A stretch of DNA of 64,000 nt from Sesamum alatum (lineage: Eukaryota > Streptophyta > Magnoliopsida > Lamiales > Pedaliaceae): positions 9,689,692 through 9,753,691 of the forward strand of contig JACGWO010000005.1 of assembly GCA_034509735.1 (NCBI GenBank), read 5' to 3'. Below, one piece after another: positions 11,440-21,997 of this stretch; position 1 is the first letter of the stretch, and every line of letters starts with the position of its first letter. The position numbers and the translations under genes were made by a program. Under the pieces are notes generated by a model. That model was not told the DNA's origin, ran no database searches, and worked only from the letters and a program-made list of their open reading frames with translations.

Positions 11440-13750
11440 GGGAGTTAGACCCGACCCCATCAACCGATTCATAGACTCACTGCTACCACCACGACTCGTG
11501 AGACAGGCAACAGGAGTGTACTCTTCGTTCATGACAAAGTGCAACTTCTTTGAAGCACGATAGTCGTGCCACGACTCGTGAGACCACGCTATCGACTGAA
11601 ACTAGCTTCCTCACTTTGCCATGGATGGAAGGCTTGGACGAACTCCCAGAGTCCTAGTCCATTTATTAAGGGTCTATATTCAACTTGGTCCAACCAAGTG
11701 AGAGTTTTAATGGAACAAGACCTCATCACATATTAAGTGTTTTGCATGCTTTATAGCAGAAATATTTTAAGCATGAATGTAAACATACATAAACCATATA
11801 GAATACTCATAAGCATATAAAACGCATCGCATGCAAAATAAAACCTAGCACGCCCCTGTAGGATGATCACAAGTCCAAACCTATGTGACTTACAGAGCCC
11901 CCAGTGGATCTAGGCTCAATCTAAAGGTAGGCCCTATGCTATTACAAGATTTTAATAACCCATTACATGCAATGGACCTTGTAAGTCCTCTTCATCTTCT
12001 TGGGTTCTCCATCGTGGGCTACACCGGGCTTCTTCTCCATGGATCCTCCGTGGGCCACCTGATGGCCTCCTCCATGGGCCTCCAACACCTTGGACTCGTC
12101 TTCTCTTGCAGTTTTTATTTACAAAAATTAAAACCCCACCACTAATTCTACTCTCATTAAATCATAAAATAAGAAAGCCCAATCATCAGTCGGGGGAGTA
12201 CATTAGGAGGGAGAGAGAAAGCCTTATTATTCCAAGGCAACCAGAAGAGAGAGAGAGAGAGAGAGAGAGAGGAATAAGTTGCAAAGAGGTACACAGGCCA
12301 CAACCCAACAAATGAATATAAATAAACCATAAATGCGGTCTAGGGGCTTTGTGATCATCCTTCGTCAATCCAATTAACACAAATAGCACAAATACATATA
12401 TCACGTAAAACATGCTATTCAAACATCCATGATATCCCATACCATAAAATAAATGCAAAAATTACATGCAAAATATTCACACCAAACATTGGATAATGGT
12501 GCAACCTGTGCACAACGATTTTTGTTGGAAAATCCTTTTTCATAATTAACAAGGCAATATTAATTCTAGGAAATATAAAATCTCAACCAAAATCAAAATG
12601 CCCCAAGTTAATTAGTTCATAAAAATTCCCAAAATAATACAGACTAGTCAAATTTTCTGAAAACGCATGAAAACAACGAAAAATCGAAAAATGGTCCAGC
12701 ACGGCCGGCTAAGCGCGCAGCTTGCACAGGACGCGCCCCTACGCGTGCATGGGCCCTCGCCCACGCACGCAGGTGCTGTTCCCACGCAGCTGTTGCGCAG
12801 CAATGCGCACGCCTGCCGCCTGCTGTGCGGCCTCCCTGCCGACTGCCACAGTTTTTCATGTTTTAACGTTTTCGTGCAATTAATTTTCTGAAACACAAAA
12901 ACCATCCATTCAAGAATATGCCAATATATTCAAGAATCACAAAACTCAACATTTGTGCAATATTAATACATGTCAAGATCTACTCATGCTCATGCCATAA
13001 AATAACCATGATGTCCAACATCATAAAACGCAGAAATTAATGCGAAATTTTACATTTAAATCTTGATCATTGATGTAACAATTGCAAGAATTAAATCTTG
13101 TTCGGAAACCTTTCCTCATCAACCAAGAAATATTTATTTTAGAACATTCCAAATCTCAAAAATAAATATTCCAAGTCAACGGGTTCAGAATAACGCAGAA
13201 AGTATCATAAAAATAATTCAAAAAAAAAGAACAATTTTGAAAACGAGCCAAAATAAATGGGAGAAATGGAAAACAGCATAGCCGGATGGCCAAGCGCGCG
13301 CGCGCAGGCGCCTCTGCCTGTGCGCCCAGCGCAGACGGTCGTGCCTGCTGTGCGCGCGCCAGCGCACGCTTACGCCTGGCGCTCGCGTGCGTGGCCGGCA
13401 CAGCGGGTGCGCTGTCTGTGCACGCTGGGCTCACTGGCCGGGTGCACGCAGGCCTCTACCTGCACGCGCACCCGGCCGCGCCCCTGTGCACGCGGCCAGC
13501 GTGCTGCTGCTGTCGGTTCACCGTTTTTTACTCTTTTTCGACTTTTCAAGCTATTTTCTGAACCACAAGATAAATTCAACCCAAGAACATGTAAATCCAT
13601 ATTCAAGAAAATCAAGATCCAAAATCCCATGCAAAATTAAATGCCAAACAAGATTTACGTTAAACATAGTTCAAACGTAAATTAAAAACACGTTGATCAT
13701 GCTTAAATGCGTATAGCACATAGAATTTTAGGCCTATACACCGAACTGAG
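11440..13750 (-). other. long untranslated leader of copia element 1
   Basis: About 2.3 kb separate the primer site from gag. It contains two GC-rich blocks (about 12700-12850 and 13275-13515) inside otherwise AT-rich DNA. The blocks have similar flanks and look like a diverged tandem duplication. Two copies of CTCACGAGTCGTGG lie on the - strand near 11486 and 11569, and element 2 has the same pair. A (GA)n microsatellite sits at 12244-12272. No protein is supported here: the overlapping open frames are composition artefacts. Confidence 0.7.
12244..12272. repeat. (GA)n microsatellite
   Basis: An uninterrupted GA run of about 28 bases lies within the leader of copia element 1. Confidence 0.9.
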
Positions 13751-13761
13751 CTCTCATACCA
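13750..13761 (-). promoter_or_regulatory. primer binding site of copia element 1
   Basis: The - strand reads TGGTATGAGAGC directly after the LTR end GTTTCAG. This is one mismatch from the initiator tRNA-Met primer site TGGTATCAGAGC, and it fixes the - orientation of the element. Confidence 0.85.
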
Positions 13762-13762
13762 C

Positions 13763-15902
13763 TGAAACGTTTAGCGGCTCAGCCCGGAAGATGAACGCGA
13801 ATAGCGGAAGCGCGATAGATTGCATAATAAAAATTGCAAAGCATAATTAAATGGAATTTAAAGCATGCATTACATACATAACCAAATCAAGGGGTGTGCC
13901 CTTGATTCTCTCGGGCGTTTGGTGTATCTCATGTTCAACAAAACATAACATGGAGGCCATAGAATTTGAACCGAAAACCATAATTAAAGAACCTACCCAG
14001 TTGTAGTTTTGTCTTCGTTCGACTACATGCATTGTTCCCCATTTTGCACCAAGATCTCAAAGAAGACCGAAAAGCAACCAACCCTTGTGTTAGCAAGAAA
14101 TCGTTTGGGGAGAAGAGACATCGATACACACTATCAATTAACGCAATTGATGTCTCTTATGTTCTACCTTTAATAAATCAAGAAGAACAAAGTAGAAATC
14201 TTGGAGAAAGTGAGGGAGAGTGGACAAAAATTGAGAGAAAATTATGAGATGAAAGTTGTAGAGATTAGTAGGTGTATGTGTGTGTTTTGTAGTATTTATA
14301 GAAAAACCTTTTTCCTATTCCTACTCAACCTCTTCTAAAGAGGTACACTTGACTAGGATTTTGACCCAGTCACATCCTAGTCAAACTAGGCTTTGATTAA
14401 GTCAAATTAATCATAGCCCTTCATCTCATCAATCTCTAGATCAAATCTTATCCATCCATTTTCATAGGCTTTATGGAATGGGCCTATTTAATTCTAAATT
14501 AAATAGTCCCATAGACTTTATATTAAATCCTATTTAATATACTAAGCCCATTAATTAATTCATGGAATGGGCCTATTTAATTATAAAATAAATAGTCCCA
14601 TGGACTTTATATTCAATCCTATTTAATATATCAAGCCTATTCATTAATTCACCCTTTTAATCTAATTAAAAGGGAAGCCCATGCTTTATAAAGTCCATAA
14701 ATCTAATTTATGAACTCAAGCCTGATTATTCCAAATAATCCATCGAGGCTTGAATCTCCAATAAGTATAATTTAATCCTATTAAATTAAACCTTCTCCCG
14801 AAATTAATTCCAAATTAATTCTCTTTCATTTGGTGTAGTGGGTGTGACTCTTTAGGTCCACCTTTCAGCTAGACTTGGACCTACTTTTTGTTATCTCATA
14901 ACCAAAGTAGTCCGTCATCATGGATGGCCATCTAGCAACGGTTCATGGCACTAGAGACTAGGTGAATATGTGGTGTGAATATTTAGGCTCCGAGTTACAT
15001 GCAGGTACAGTCCTACCGCCGCTCTTTACATACAGGTACGATCCTACTGTCGCCTGTCTCCCTGCCTCAGTCTAGGGCATGGAATTAGGATGTCGGTTCC
15101 CATCCTTGACTTAGGCATCTATGCTTTAAACTTGAGATAGGGTTTAACTCTTAGATTGATGTAGGAAATCCTTTCCCACTCAATCATGTGCTATGGCCAT
15201 AGACTTTGAGAGTCTAAACCATCTCAGAGCGCATAGGAAATCTCGCTGTCATATTCTTTGACAGGGGACAGATCCTATCTTGGAATCCACCGTCCTTACA
15301 TACTCTGACTGCACCGGACAAGGCTTATGATGGCCGTGTCATATTACACACAAATATCATCAAATCCAAGATACAACCCTAGTATGTAAGCGACTGACGT
15401 GATTCCTCAAGTCCGAGGACTAATCCCGTACTATCGGAATCGGGAATTCGAGCCATACCGACTAAGCCTGTGTGGCTTCCATATGACGATTCCCCCGAGT
15501 CACCTCAGTCAGCAGCCACCTAGCTGGCTGACCCACTAACACTGCATGCACGAGTCTCGTCACTTGTCGATGAAATGCGACTGCAGATGCTTAGTGCAAG
15601 TCTCAAATGGATTGTCGATGCCTTGTCTCGAGATTCCTTGACTTGGAGTATTTCAGACCGATCCGAGAAACTGATTTCATGAACCTACCATCCAATGCGC
15701 AGTTCCAGTTTTCCGGAATGTTATTTCAATCTGTGGGCGTTTGTTGTGACATCGAAACGATGCAAGCAGTAAGTACAACAAACTCATCGTTGCCTATGAT
15801 GATCCTTACTATATTCATTAACATAATATTACTTGTTCAAATATTGATGAATGGTTTTCAGAACAGCCAACCACATTGACTTTCTGGTCACCTATTCTAA
15901 CA
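13763..15902 (-). repeat. 5' LTR of copia element 1
   Basis: Complete copy, beginning TGTTAGAATAGG at 15902 on the - strand and ending GTTTCA at 13763. A TATAAATA box lies on the - strand at 14293-14300 and is a plausible LTR promoter. It is colinear with 6209-8369, with many scattered single-base differences. Confidence 0.9.
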
Positions 15903-16060
15903 CACATGTCGTCGTAGACGAAGCTGCTTTGCGCCAAAATATATGAATGGTCCATTTTTCTGTCTGAATTTTGAAACTCTGGGCCGCTGCGGCAGAGGAT
16001 TATTTTCATTCGGAGGTGGGCACAAGGTAGGGTTGGGGATGGCTTCACAAATCTCTTCAT
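15903..16060 (-). pseudogene. Myb/SANT-like domain gene, start of exon 1
   Basis: An ATG at 16060 opens 52 codons ending FVYDDM, and the frame then runs into the copia LTR. Removing the element and one copy of CACATG joins the reading frame, without a shift, to WTRKKDTTFI at 6201. This places the insertion within the first Myb-like helix region. The N-terminus (MKRFVKPSPTLPCAHL) is not recognised. The start is the first ATG of the open frame. A 22-bp perfect palindrome lies 12 bases upstream of it. Confidence 0.7.
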
Positions 16061-16071
16061 TAGTAATCCTT

Positions 16072-16093
16072 TTCGTATTCTATAGAATACGAA
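16072..16093. repeat. 22-bp perfect palindrome
   Basis: Centred on CTATAG, with arms TTCGTATTCTA/TAGAATACGAA and no loop. It lies just upstream, on the - strand, of the start of the Myb/SANT gene. It could be a dimeric protein binding site or chance; the sequence alone does not decide. Confidence 0.6.
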
Positions 16094-16997
16094 GAGACTC
16101 TTCTAAAAGAATGTGCACTTAGGCAAGATGAAAGGGTCCCAGTTCAGTATTGTATGAAGAAATATTTCGCAGACAATATTTCTTGCATGTAATATTTAGC
16201 TTGTAATAATTATTGAAACTGACAATAAATTGTAAACCAACTTTTGGCGGGAGGAATGAGCGAAGACGGAGCTAGGCTCCGTCGAGCCCTAGCGGCCGAC
16301 AGGGCTTGGCTCCGGCATAGAGCTATTAGCCTATCAAGTTCATTAAAAAATTAATAATTAAATTTTAAATTAACTTGTTTAAAAAATAATTTCTTCAAAT
16401 CCCCGTTTTTAGTTTCTCTTAACTAATCAAAACTTAAAACCACACGGTTCTCACATAGCCAAGAAGAAAAATTTGCGATTTTGTGATTTTCTCAACAATA
16501 TGTAATAATTCTTTCCAAAATTCCTTTTGCTTTTATGTTTTCTGTTATTGCTTTTCAATTTGTGTACTTCGATTTAAGACCAACTTGTTTCTTGTTGATA
16601 TTTTTGTAATTCTTTTTTATTTATATACATAAAGTAAATTTTAGTTTCTCTAGCTATATTATTTTTTTTATTCTTGTAGAGAGAGCGCCCAAAAGAATGT
16701 GTAAATTGGTCGGAAGAAATTTATTATCTATGTTGTTAATGTTCACTATTTGAATTTTTAAATTATTTGTTCATTATTTATTTGGCAGGATAAATAAACA
16801 AGCTTAGAGATAAAAATTCATTATGATATTTTTTTTGAAATTTTGATTATGTAAATGTAACTTTTAATTTTCAAATATGGATAAATTTGTTAATAAGAGA
16901 CCACGAAATTTGTTACTTGTAAATTTCAACCTGCCTCTCATTGGAGTAATAGTTATTTAATTTGCAACTAATATTATAGTAATTTTTTTATGAATTT
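16094..16997. other. intergenic DNA, no gene seen
   Basis: AT-rich except for a GC-rich island at 16245-16320. That island contains two adjacent hairpins: GACGGAGC-TAG-GCTCCGTC at 16265-16283, and AGCCCT...AGGGCT at 16285-16306. No open frame with recognisable similarity was found. Confidence 0.55.
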
Positions 16998-17785
16998 TCA
17001 TTAGATGCCTGCTTTTTTTTTTTAATATTACTGTTATTTCTCAAAAATAGGTTGGTTTCGAGACAAGTAAAGGAGTAAATCACTTTATTCAGCTAGAAAA
17101 ATTGGTTTATTGATGTAGTCATCCGGACAACTCATATACTTTCAGAAACCATTTTCGTCACTGTGAAATTCCACATAGTGAACTGGAGATTTGTCACTGA
17201 GAATTTCCACATGTGCTACCTTGACTATTATTAAACTCTTCATTATGGAAAATAGTTTGGTTTCGAAAAAAGTATAAGATTAGATTCGTATGTTTTTCCT
17301 AATAAAGAAAACATTCTAAGCCTCATAACTTTCATTAGATGTCTGCTTCCTTTTCAATATTACTGTTACTTCTCAAAAATAGGTTGGTTACGAGACAAGG
17401 AGTAAATCCTTTTTGTCAGGTAGAAAAACCGGTTTATTAGTGTAGTCATCCGGACAACTTGTATACTTTTAGAAACCATTTTCATCACTGTGAATTTCCA
17501 CATAGTGAACTGGAGATTTGTCAGTGAGAATTTCCACATGCTTCCTTGACTATTATTAAACTCTTCATTCTAGAAAATAGTTTTGTTTTGAAAAAAGTAT
17601 AAAAGTAGATTCATATTTTTTTTTAATAAAGACAACATTCTAACCCTCATAATATTCATTAGATGTCTGCTTCCTTTTCAATATTATTGTTACTTCTCAA
17701 AAATAGGTTGGTTTCGAGACAAGTAAAGGAGTAAATGGTTTTTTGTCAGTTTGAAAACCGGTGTAATAATATAGTATTCGGGAAA
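16998..17785. repeat. tandem repeat, unit about 330 bp, about 2.4 copies
   Basis: Units start at the recurring TTCATTAGATG (16998, 17331, 17655) and have lengths 333 and 324, then a partial third copy. Each unit carries CTCAAAAATAGGTTGG, CATCCGGACAAC and CACATAGTGAACTGGAG in the same order. The array ends where the gypsy protease fragment begins. It may be the leader or pre-gag region of that retroelement. Confidence 0.85.
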
Positions 17786-17849
17786 ATTCGGATGCGTGTT
17801 AAACCGTTATCTTCACTGGGGATTTCCACATACCAACTTGAGAAACCGA

Positions 17850-18578
17850 TTTTTTTTTCTAAGAATTTCCACATGCGGGCCTTTATGGACTCAGGTAGTT
17901 CGACTGATGTCTTATTTGGGGAAGCTTATGATCAAATGCAGTTGGGGGAGGTGCCTTTTGAAAAGATTAACACCTCGCTGTATGGATTCGCTGGGAGAAA
18001 AGGTGCATTCCCGGGGCTCAATTACTCTCCCCCTCTCCTTGGGTCATAGGCCATTGCAAAGAAAGTGCTTGATAAAATTTCTGGTGGTGGATACCCCCTC
18101 AACTTACAATGTAATCTTGGGGAGACTACCCTCAACTCCTTTCAGGCAATCATCTCCACATTCCACATGAAAGTCAAATTCCTGTGCCAGGGGGTATAGG
18201 AGAGGTTGAAGGAGACCAACTGCAGTCTCGGAAATGCTATGTGGAAGCCATAAGAAAAGGCCAAAAGCAGTGGGCACCAGAGTTACCCTCGAAGGAAATT
18301 CATAAGCATCAAGGATCAAGTTCGATCCCAGCTAAGCAGCTTGATCGATCCGGATCCTCCCCGGAAGAGGATCACGCTGAAGGAAAAGGCCGCACCAAGG
18401 TCCTACCCGCGAAAGAATTGTGAGCCATAGAGTTGGACCCCGAGATTCCTGGAAACCAACGAGGATTAGGTCTCAGTTGGAAGGACGCCTCAAAGAAGAC
18501 CTAATACAATGGTTAGGAAAAAATATAGACATATTCTCATGTTCCCCCTAAGACCTAGAAGGCATCGACCCAGATGTT
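17850..18578 (+). pseudogene. Ty3/gypsy gag-pol fragment with retropepsin domain
   Basis: A protease-type segment reads AFMDSGSSTDVLFGEAYDQM, with the DSG active-site motif intact, then NTSLYGFAGRKG, FLVVDTPSTYNVILGR and KFPVPGGIGEVEGDQLQSRKCYVEAI. This is the pre-RT region of large plant gypsy elements (Athila/Tat-like). It is spread over three frames and ends near DLEGIDPDVIMHYL, a few residues before RT would be expected, where LINE sequence starts. The protease is therefore not expressed in one frame and the rest of pol is absent. Confidence 0.8.
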
Positions 18579-18581
18579 ATC

Positions 18582-20251
18582 ATGCATTATCTGTTTTTTC
18601 AGAAATTTTGGCCTATTGTGGGGCAAGATGTAGTAGATGTTGTCCTTCGTATATTGAATGATCATGTTTTATTACATAAGTTTCATTTTACGCATGTGGT
18701 CCTCATCCCCAAGTGTGATTCCCTAGAAACTGTGTCTCAATTGCGTCCGATTAGTCTATGTAACGTAGTTGTTAAGATTGCTTTGAAATGTGTGGCTAAT
18801 TGGTTGAAACCCATGCTTGATTCTATTGTGTCTTATACACAGTCAGCATTTATTCTGGGTCGGTTGATTATCGATAATGTTTTATTAGCTTTCGAATTGA
18901 ATCACTATCTTAGGAATCTTGCTCGGTCTAGTGAAGCATGTGTAGCATTGAAACTGGATATAAGCAAAGCGTATGATAGGGTTGAGTGGTCCTTCCTTAG
19001 GGGTTTTTTGCTTAGATTGGGGTTCCAACATAGATTTGTAAATCTTGTGATGCTACTGGTTTCCACTGTTTCGTATTCATTAATTCTAAATGGTGAACAA
19101 TTTGGCTTTTTTAGACCGGAAAGAGGTATCCGATAGAGGGACCCTCTTTCGCCCTATTTGTTTATTTTTTGTGTTGAAGCTTTATCTAGTTTGTTTCAGG
19201 CTTCAGAACGATAGGGGAGACTGGGGGGGTTGTTGTTGCTCCACAGGCACCGGTTGTGTCTCATTTACTATTTGTTGAAGACACATTGGTTATCTATGGT
19301 GCAAGAGAGGATCAGTTGAGGGAGGTCGGGAGAATTTTTGGAGTTTATGCTAGAGTGACCGGACAAGAGATTAACTTTCAAAAATCTAACATGGTGGTTG
19401 GTGGAAGGCTGAGGGAGAGTGAGAAGAGGCATCTAGCGTCTATTTTGGGTGTTCGGTTCGTGCGTGCTCATGATAAATATTTGGGGTTGCTGGCGATGGG
19501 GGGTAGATCGAGGGGGGCGGCTTTTAGTTATGTTAGGGATAGGGGTGTGGAGCGTACAGGTGGGTGGAACTCGAAATTGTTGTCTCAGGCGGGTAAAAGG
19601 GTGTTGATTAAGTCTGTGTTGCAGTCAATGCCAACTTATGCAATGTCTTGCTTTAAACTTCCTAACTAGTTATTGCATGAGTTGGAATCGGCTGCAGCAG
19701 ACTTTTGGTTGCATAATAGAGGAGATCGGAGGGTTCATTGGGTTGCTTGGACTAAACTGTGTTGTCCTTTATCGAGAGAGGGTTTGGGTTTTCGATGCTT
19801 ACGTGAGTTTAATTTGGCTATGTTGGCTAAGCAGGGTTGGAGGATCCTTACGAGATCGAATTCACTACTCACTCGGGTGTTGAAGGCGAGGTATTTCCTG
19901 AACGGCACTTTTTGGGATGCTACATTGGGCCAAAGACCATCATGGACTTGGCGGAGTATGCTCGCGGCTCGAAGCTTGCTGGAGGAAGGCTGTGTATGGA
20001 AATCATATCAGTCCGACACAGGGGTGGGGGGATGTTGTTGGAGGTTCCACAAGGTTGGTCATTTCACAGTTAGAAGCGCGTATAAGCAGGTGATTATAAT
20101 CAGAGATCGTTCAGTCGCTTCTACTTCGGGAGGGGAGTTGTGCATAGGACAGAATGGAATGTCGTTATGGTCCGCACTTTGGCGTGGCCGAGTTCCTCCT
20201 AAGGTACGTGTGTTCATGTGGCACTTACGCATGGAAGTGTTCCGACCTTAG
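18582..20251 (+). pseudogene. LINE reverse transcriptase, inactive
   Basis: The RT domain is clear: VVLIPKCDSLETVSQLRPISL, then QSAFILGRLIIDNVLLAFE, then KLDISKAYDRVEWSFL. A stop follows (GIR-stop-RDPLSPYLF) where GIRQGDPLSPYLF is usual. The catalytic box reads LLFVEDTLV instead of the FADD form, so one catalytic Asp is Glu. A further stop (near 19669) and a frame change separate the thumb and connection regions (LGFRCLREFNLAMLAKQGWRI). This cannot be an active enzyme. Confidence 0.9.
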
Positions 20252-20616
20252 AAACTCTCTCTCGGCATAAGAAAGGGATTGATGCTTGCTGTGGCGCTTG
20301 TGGGGCAGAAGTGAAATCTACTAGACATATTTTTATGGAGTGTTCGGCTGCGAGGCAACTCTGGGCATTAACAGGTATTCCATGGAGGTTTGTTTCTATT
20401 TGGGTCTCTTCTGCTGCAGAGTGGGTCAGGTTTGTTGTGAGCCAGGTTGATGAGAGTGTTGGGAATCTCTTCTACTTGGGGTGTTGTGCTATTTGGCGTG
20501 TGAGGTGCAAAAGAGTCATGGAGGGGAGGCACACTGATCTGTTGGAAGCCTGGAGAAGTGCTGCTGTCATGCTTGGGAATTATCATGCTGCGCAAGTAAG
20601 GCTGAGAGTGGGTTGA
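20080..20616 (+). pseudogene. LINE zf-RVT-like C-terminal domain, broken
   Basis: After a frame change, the segment HFTVRSAYKQV, then LWRGRVPPKVRVFMWHL, then CCGACGAEVKSTRHIFMECSAARQLWALTG follows the plant non-LTR zf-RVT pattern of spaced Trp and Cys/His residues. It is followed by a tail without recognised domains, and the 3' UTR runs to the poly(A). Confidence 0.82.
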
Positions 20617-20863
20617 TGGATTTAATATCTTCTTTTAGTTTATGTTTGTTGCTTTGTCTTATTATGTGTCTGAGACTCTGAGGGTTGATTTAGTTTGTTT
20701 GTAGTTGCGAGTTGTTTAGTTGTGTTGGATAGGTGCTCTGTTTCGTTGTTTTAATCTGAACATGTTGTGTTTGTTGAACCTTTTGTTGTGGGTTTCTGTT
20801 ATAATATCATCGCTCGTTTATCCAAAAAAAAAAAAAAAACACAGGGGCTTTTTATATATAAAC

Positions 20864-21589
20864 TTAGTTGTCGTGGCACGTCGTCCCTGCATGCATATAA
20901 TAAATATTCGTTTGTACTTTAAAATATATTATTATTATACATTAGAGCAAAATATAAACCATTACATCACATTAAAAAAATAAAAGAAAGCAAAAAACTA
21001 ATTTATCAATTAGTAAAACTTTGCAAGTTAAATAAGTTGGTTATCTATACTATTATAAAGGGAAGAGGCTTTATAGATTCAAAGTCGTAGTTTTGATACC
21101 ACTATACCAAATTATTATAATACCAAAAATATCCTTCAACTTCCCTACTCATATTGAATTATACTCAATCAAGTTTTTTTAAAAAAATTAATTTCATACA
21201 ATTAATATACTCAAAAAATAAAATTTACTCTCATTTTGTTTAAGCTTATTGTTGATTGAAATAGAAATAACATATATTGGGAAACTTTTTAATTTTTAAT
21301 TTAATTTGAGTAAAATATTTATTGATAATTAACACATTAGAAAAAATTATCGGACAGTTTTTATACGTGAGATTGTAAGACAATGAGAAGTAAAAAAATA
21401 TACAAGAATAAATTATGAGCTTTAATAAAATAAAAATATTATTAAAAGATGGGCGCGCAGGTACTGCGTGCCACATTGTCTAGTATTATCGATTGAAAGG
21501 CATTTTTGACCTCATAAAAAATGGTACAACGATGTAAGTAACCGTCATTTGTGAGTGTGGAAGGGATTTTCTTTATATAATAGTATAGA
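20864..21589 (-). mobile_element. non-autonomous Helitron, interrupted
   Basis: On the - strand it starts TCTATACTATTATATAAAG (21589, preceded by A) and ends near ACGTGCCACGACAACTAA (20864). The same ends occur in the elements at 30174-30414 and 43568-54000. No Rep/helicase is encoded. Another Helitron (21044-21483) is inserted in it, and its 5' end was later hit by a MULE. The 3' end is diverged from the usual CTAG|T. Confidence 0.72.
21044..21483 (+). mobile_element. non-autonomous Helitron, nested
   Basis: Begins TCTATACTATTATAAAG after an A and ends CTAG before a T. A 3' hairpin (GGCGCGCAG-GTA-CTGCGTGCC, one mismatch) ends ten bases before the CTAG. These are the structural hallmarks of Helitrons. 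It is 440 bp with no coding capacity, and it sits inside the - strand Helitron. Confidence 0.82.
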
Positions 21590-21591
21590 TA

Positions 21592-21676
21592 GGGAAAAAT
21601 GCACTTTTGGTCCCATAGGATATGGGGTGTTGCAATTTTGGTCCCATGGTTTACGGGCTCAGCACTTTTGGTCCCA
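21592..21676 (+). repeat. MULE left terminal inverted repeat
   Basis: 85 bp, the perfect reverse complement of 26108-26192. The motif TTTTGGTCCC occurs three times within it, about 30 bases apart, and may be an iterated transposase binding site. Confidence 0.95.
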
Positions 21677-21843
21677 AGGGGTAACGGACGTTGGATTTTT
21701 GACAAAAACCACCGCGCGTGCTGTCACGCGCTCGTTAATTAACAGAAGTGGTTTTGATATCCACTCACATGGCACTCACGTGCCCCAAAGTCAACACAAG
21801 TCTTGGTCAGCCAAAATGAAATTCATTCTTCCCCCAATTTCTG

Positions 21844-21880
<37 letters not shown>
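21844..21880. repeat. poly(A) run of 37
   Basis: Uninterrupted A tract in the 5' untranslated region of the MULE. Runs of this length are poorly resolved by most sequencing, so the true length is uncertain. Confidence 0.9.
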
Positions 21881-21882
<2 letters not shown>

Positions 21883-21997
21883 CTAAGTCCTCGTCTTCTC
21901 TCTCTAAATTCTCACCAAATCCCTCCAAAAAACTCCATTAACGCCCGATTGATTCAGAAAATCTTTGTTGTTGAAGGTCACGGAAGGACGTTGAAGG

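Larger units (their letters stand above)
6209..15902 (-). mobile_element. Ty1/copia element 1, long LTRs, degenerate interior
   Basis: Two direct repeats of about 2.15 kb (6209-8369 and 13763-15902) enclose 5.4 kb. On the - strand the LTR starts TGTTAGAATAGGTGACC, the same as element 2 at 43663. The flanks carry the same hexamer, CACATG (6202-6207 and 15903-15908), as the target duplication. The interior has a primer site next to the right LTR, a leader of more than 2 kb with GC-rich blocks, and a decayed gag. Integrase, RT and RNase H are not recognisable. The LTR copies differ by scattered substitutions, so the insertion is not recent. Confidence 0.9.
18579..20839 (+). mobile_element. LINE (L1-type), 5'-truncated, with poly(A) tail
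   Basis: Begins inside the ORF2 region upstream of reverse transcriptase (FQKFWPIVGQDVVDVV) and ends in 17 A residues at 20823-20839. It lacks ORF1 and the endonuclease, as expected from incomplete reverse transcription. The left end fuses directly with a gypsy fragment. I could not find a clear target duplication. The + strand is defined by the reading frame and the tail. Confidence 0.92.

Noticed and set aside
12667..12905. Open frames of 71-85 codons on both strands
   Set aside because: Same GC-rich leader effect. The position corresponds to non-coding leader in copia element 2.
13257..13640. Long overlapping open frames (up to 127 codons) on both strands
   Set aside because: They lie in a GC-rich block of a retrotransposon leader, where stop codons are rare by composition. 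No domain, and all frames are open equally.
15943..16120. + strand open frame reading MNGPFFCLNFETLGRCGRGL
   Set aside because: Antisense to the Myb/SANT exon 1, whose frame joins exactly across the insertion. The - strand reading is preferred.
16998..17785. Repeats considered as a CRISPR-like or regulatory array
   Set aside because: Units are about 330 bp with no spacer pattern, and this is a plant nuclear sequence. Ordinary tandem duplication.
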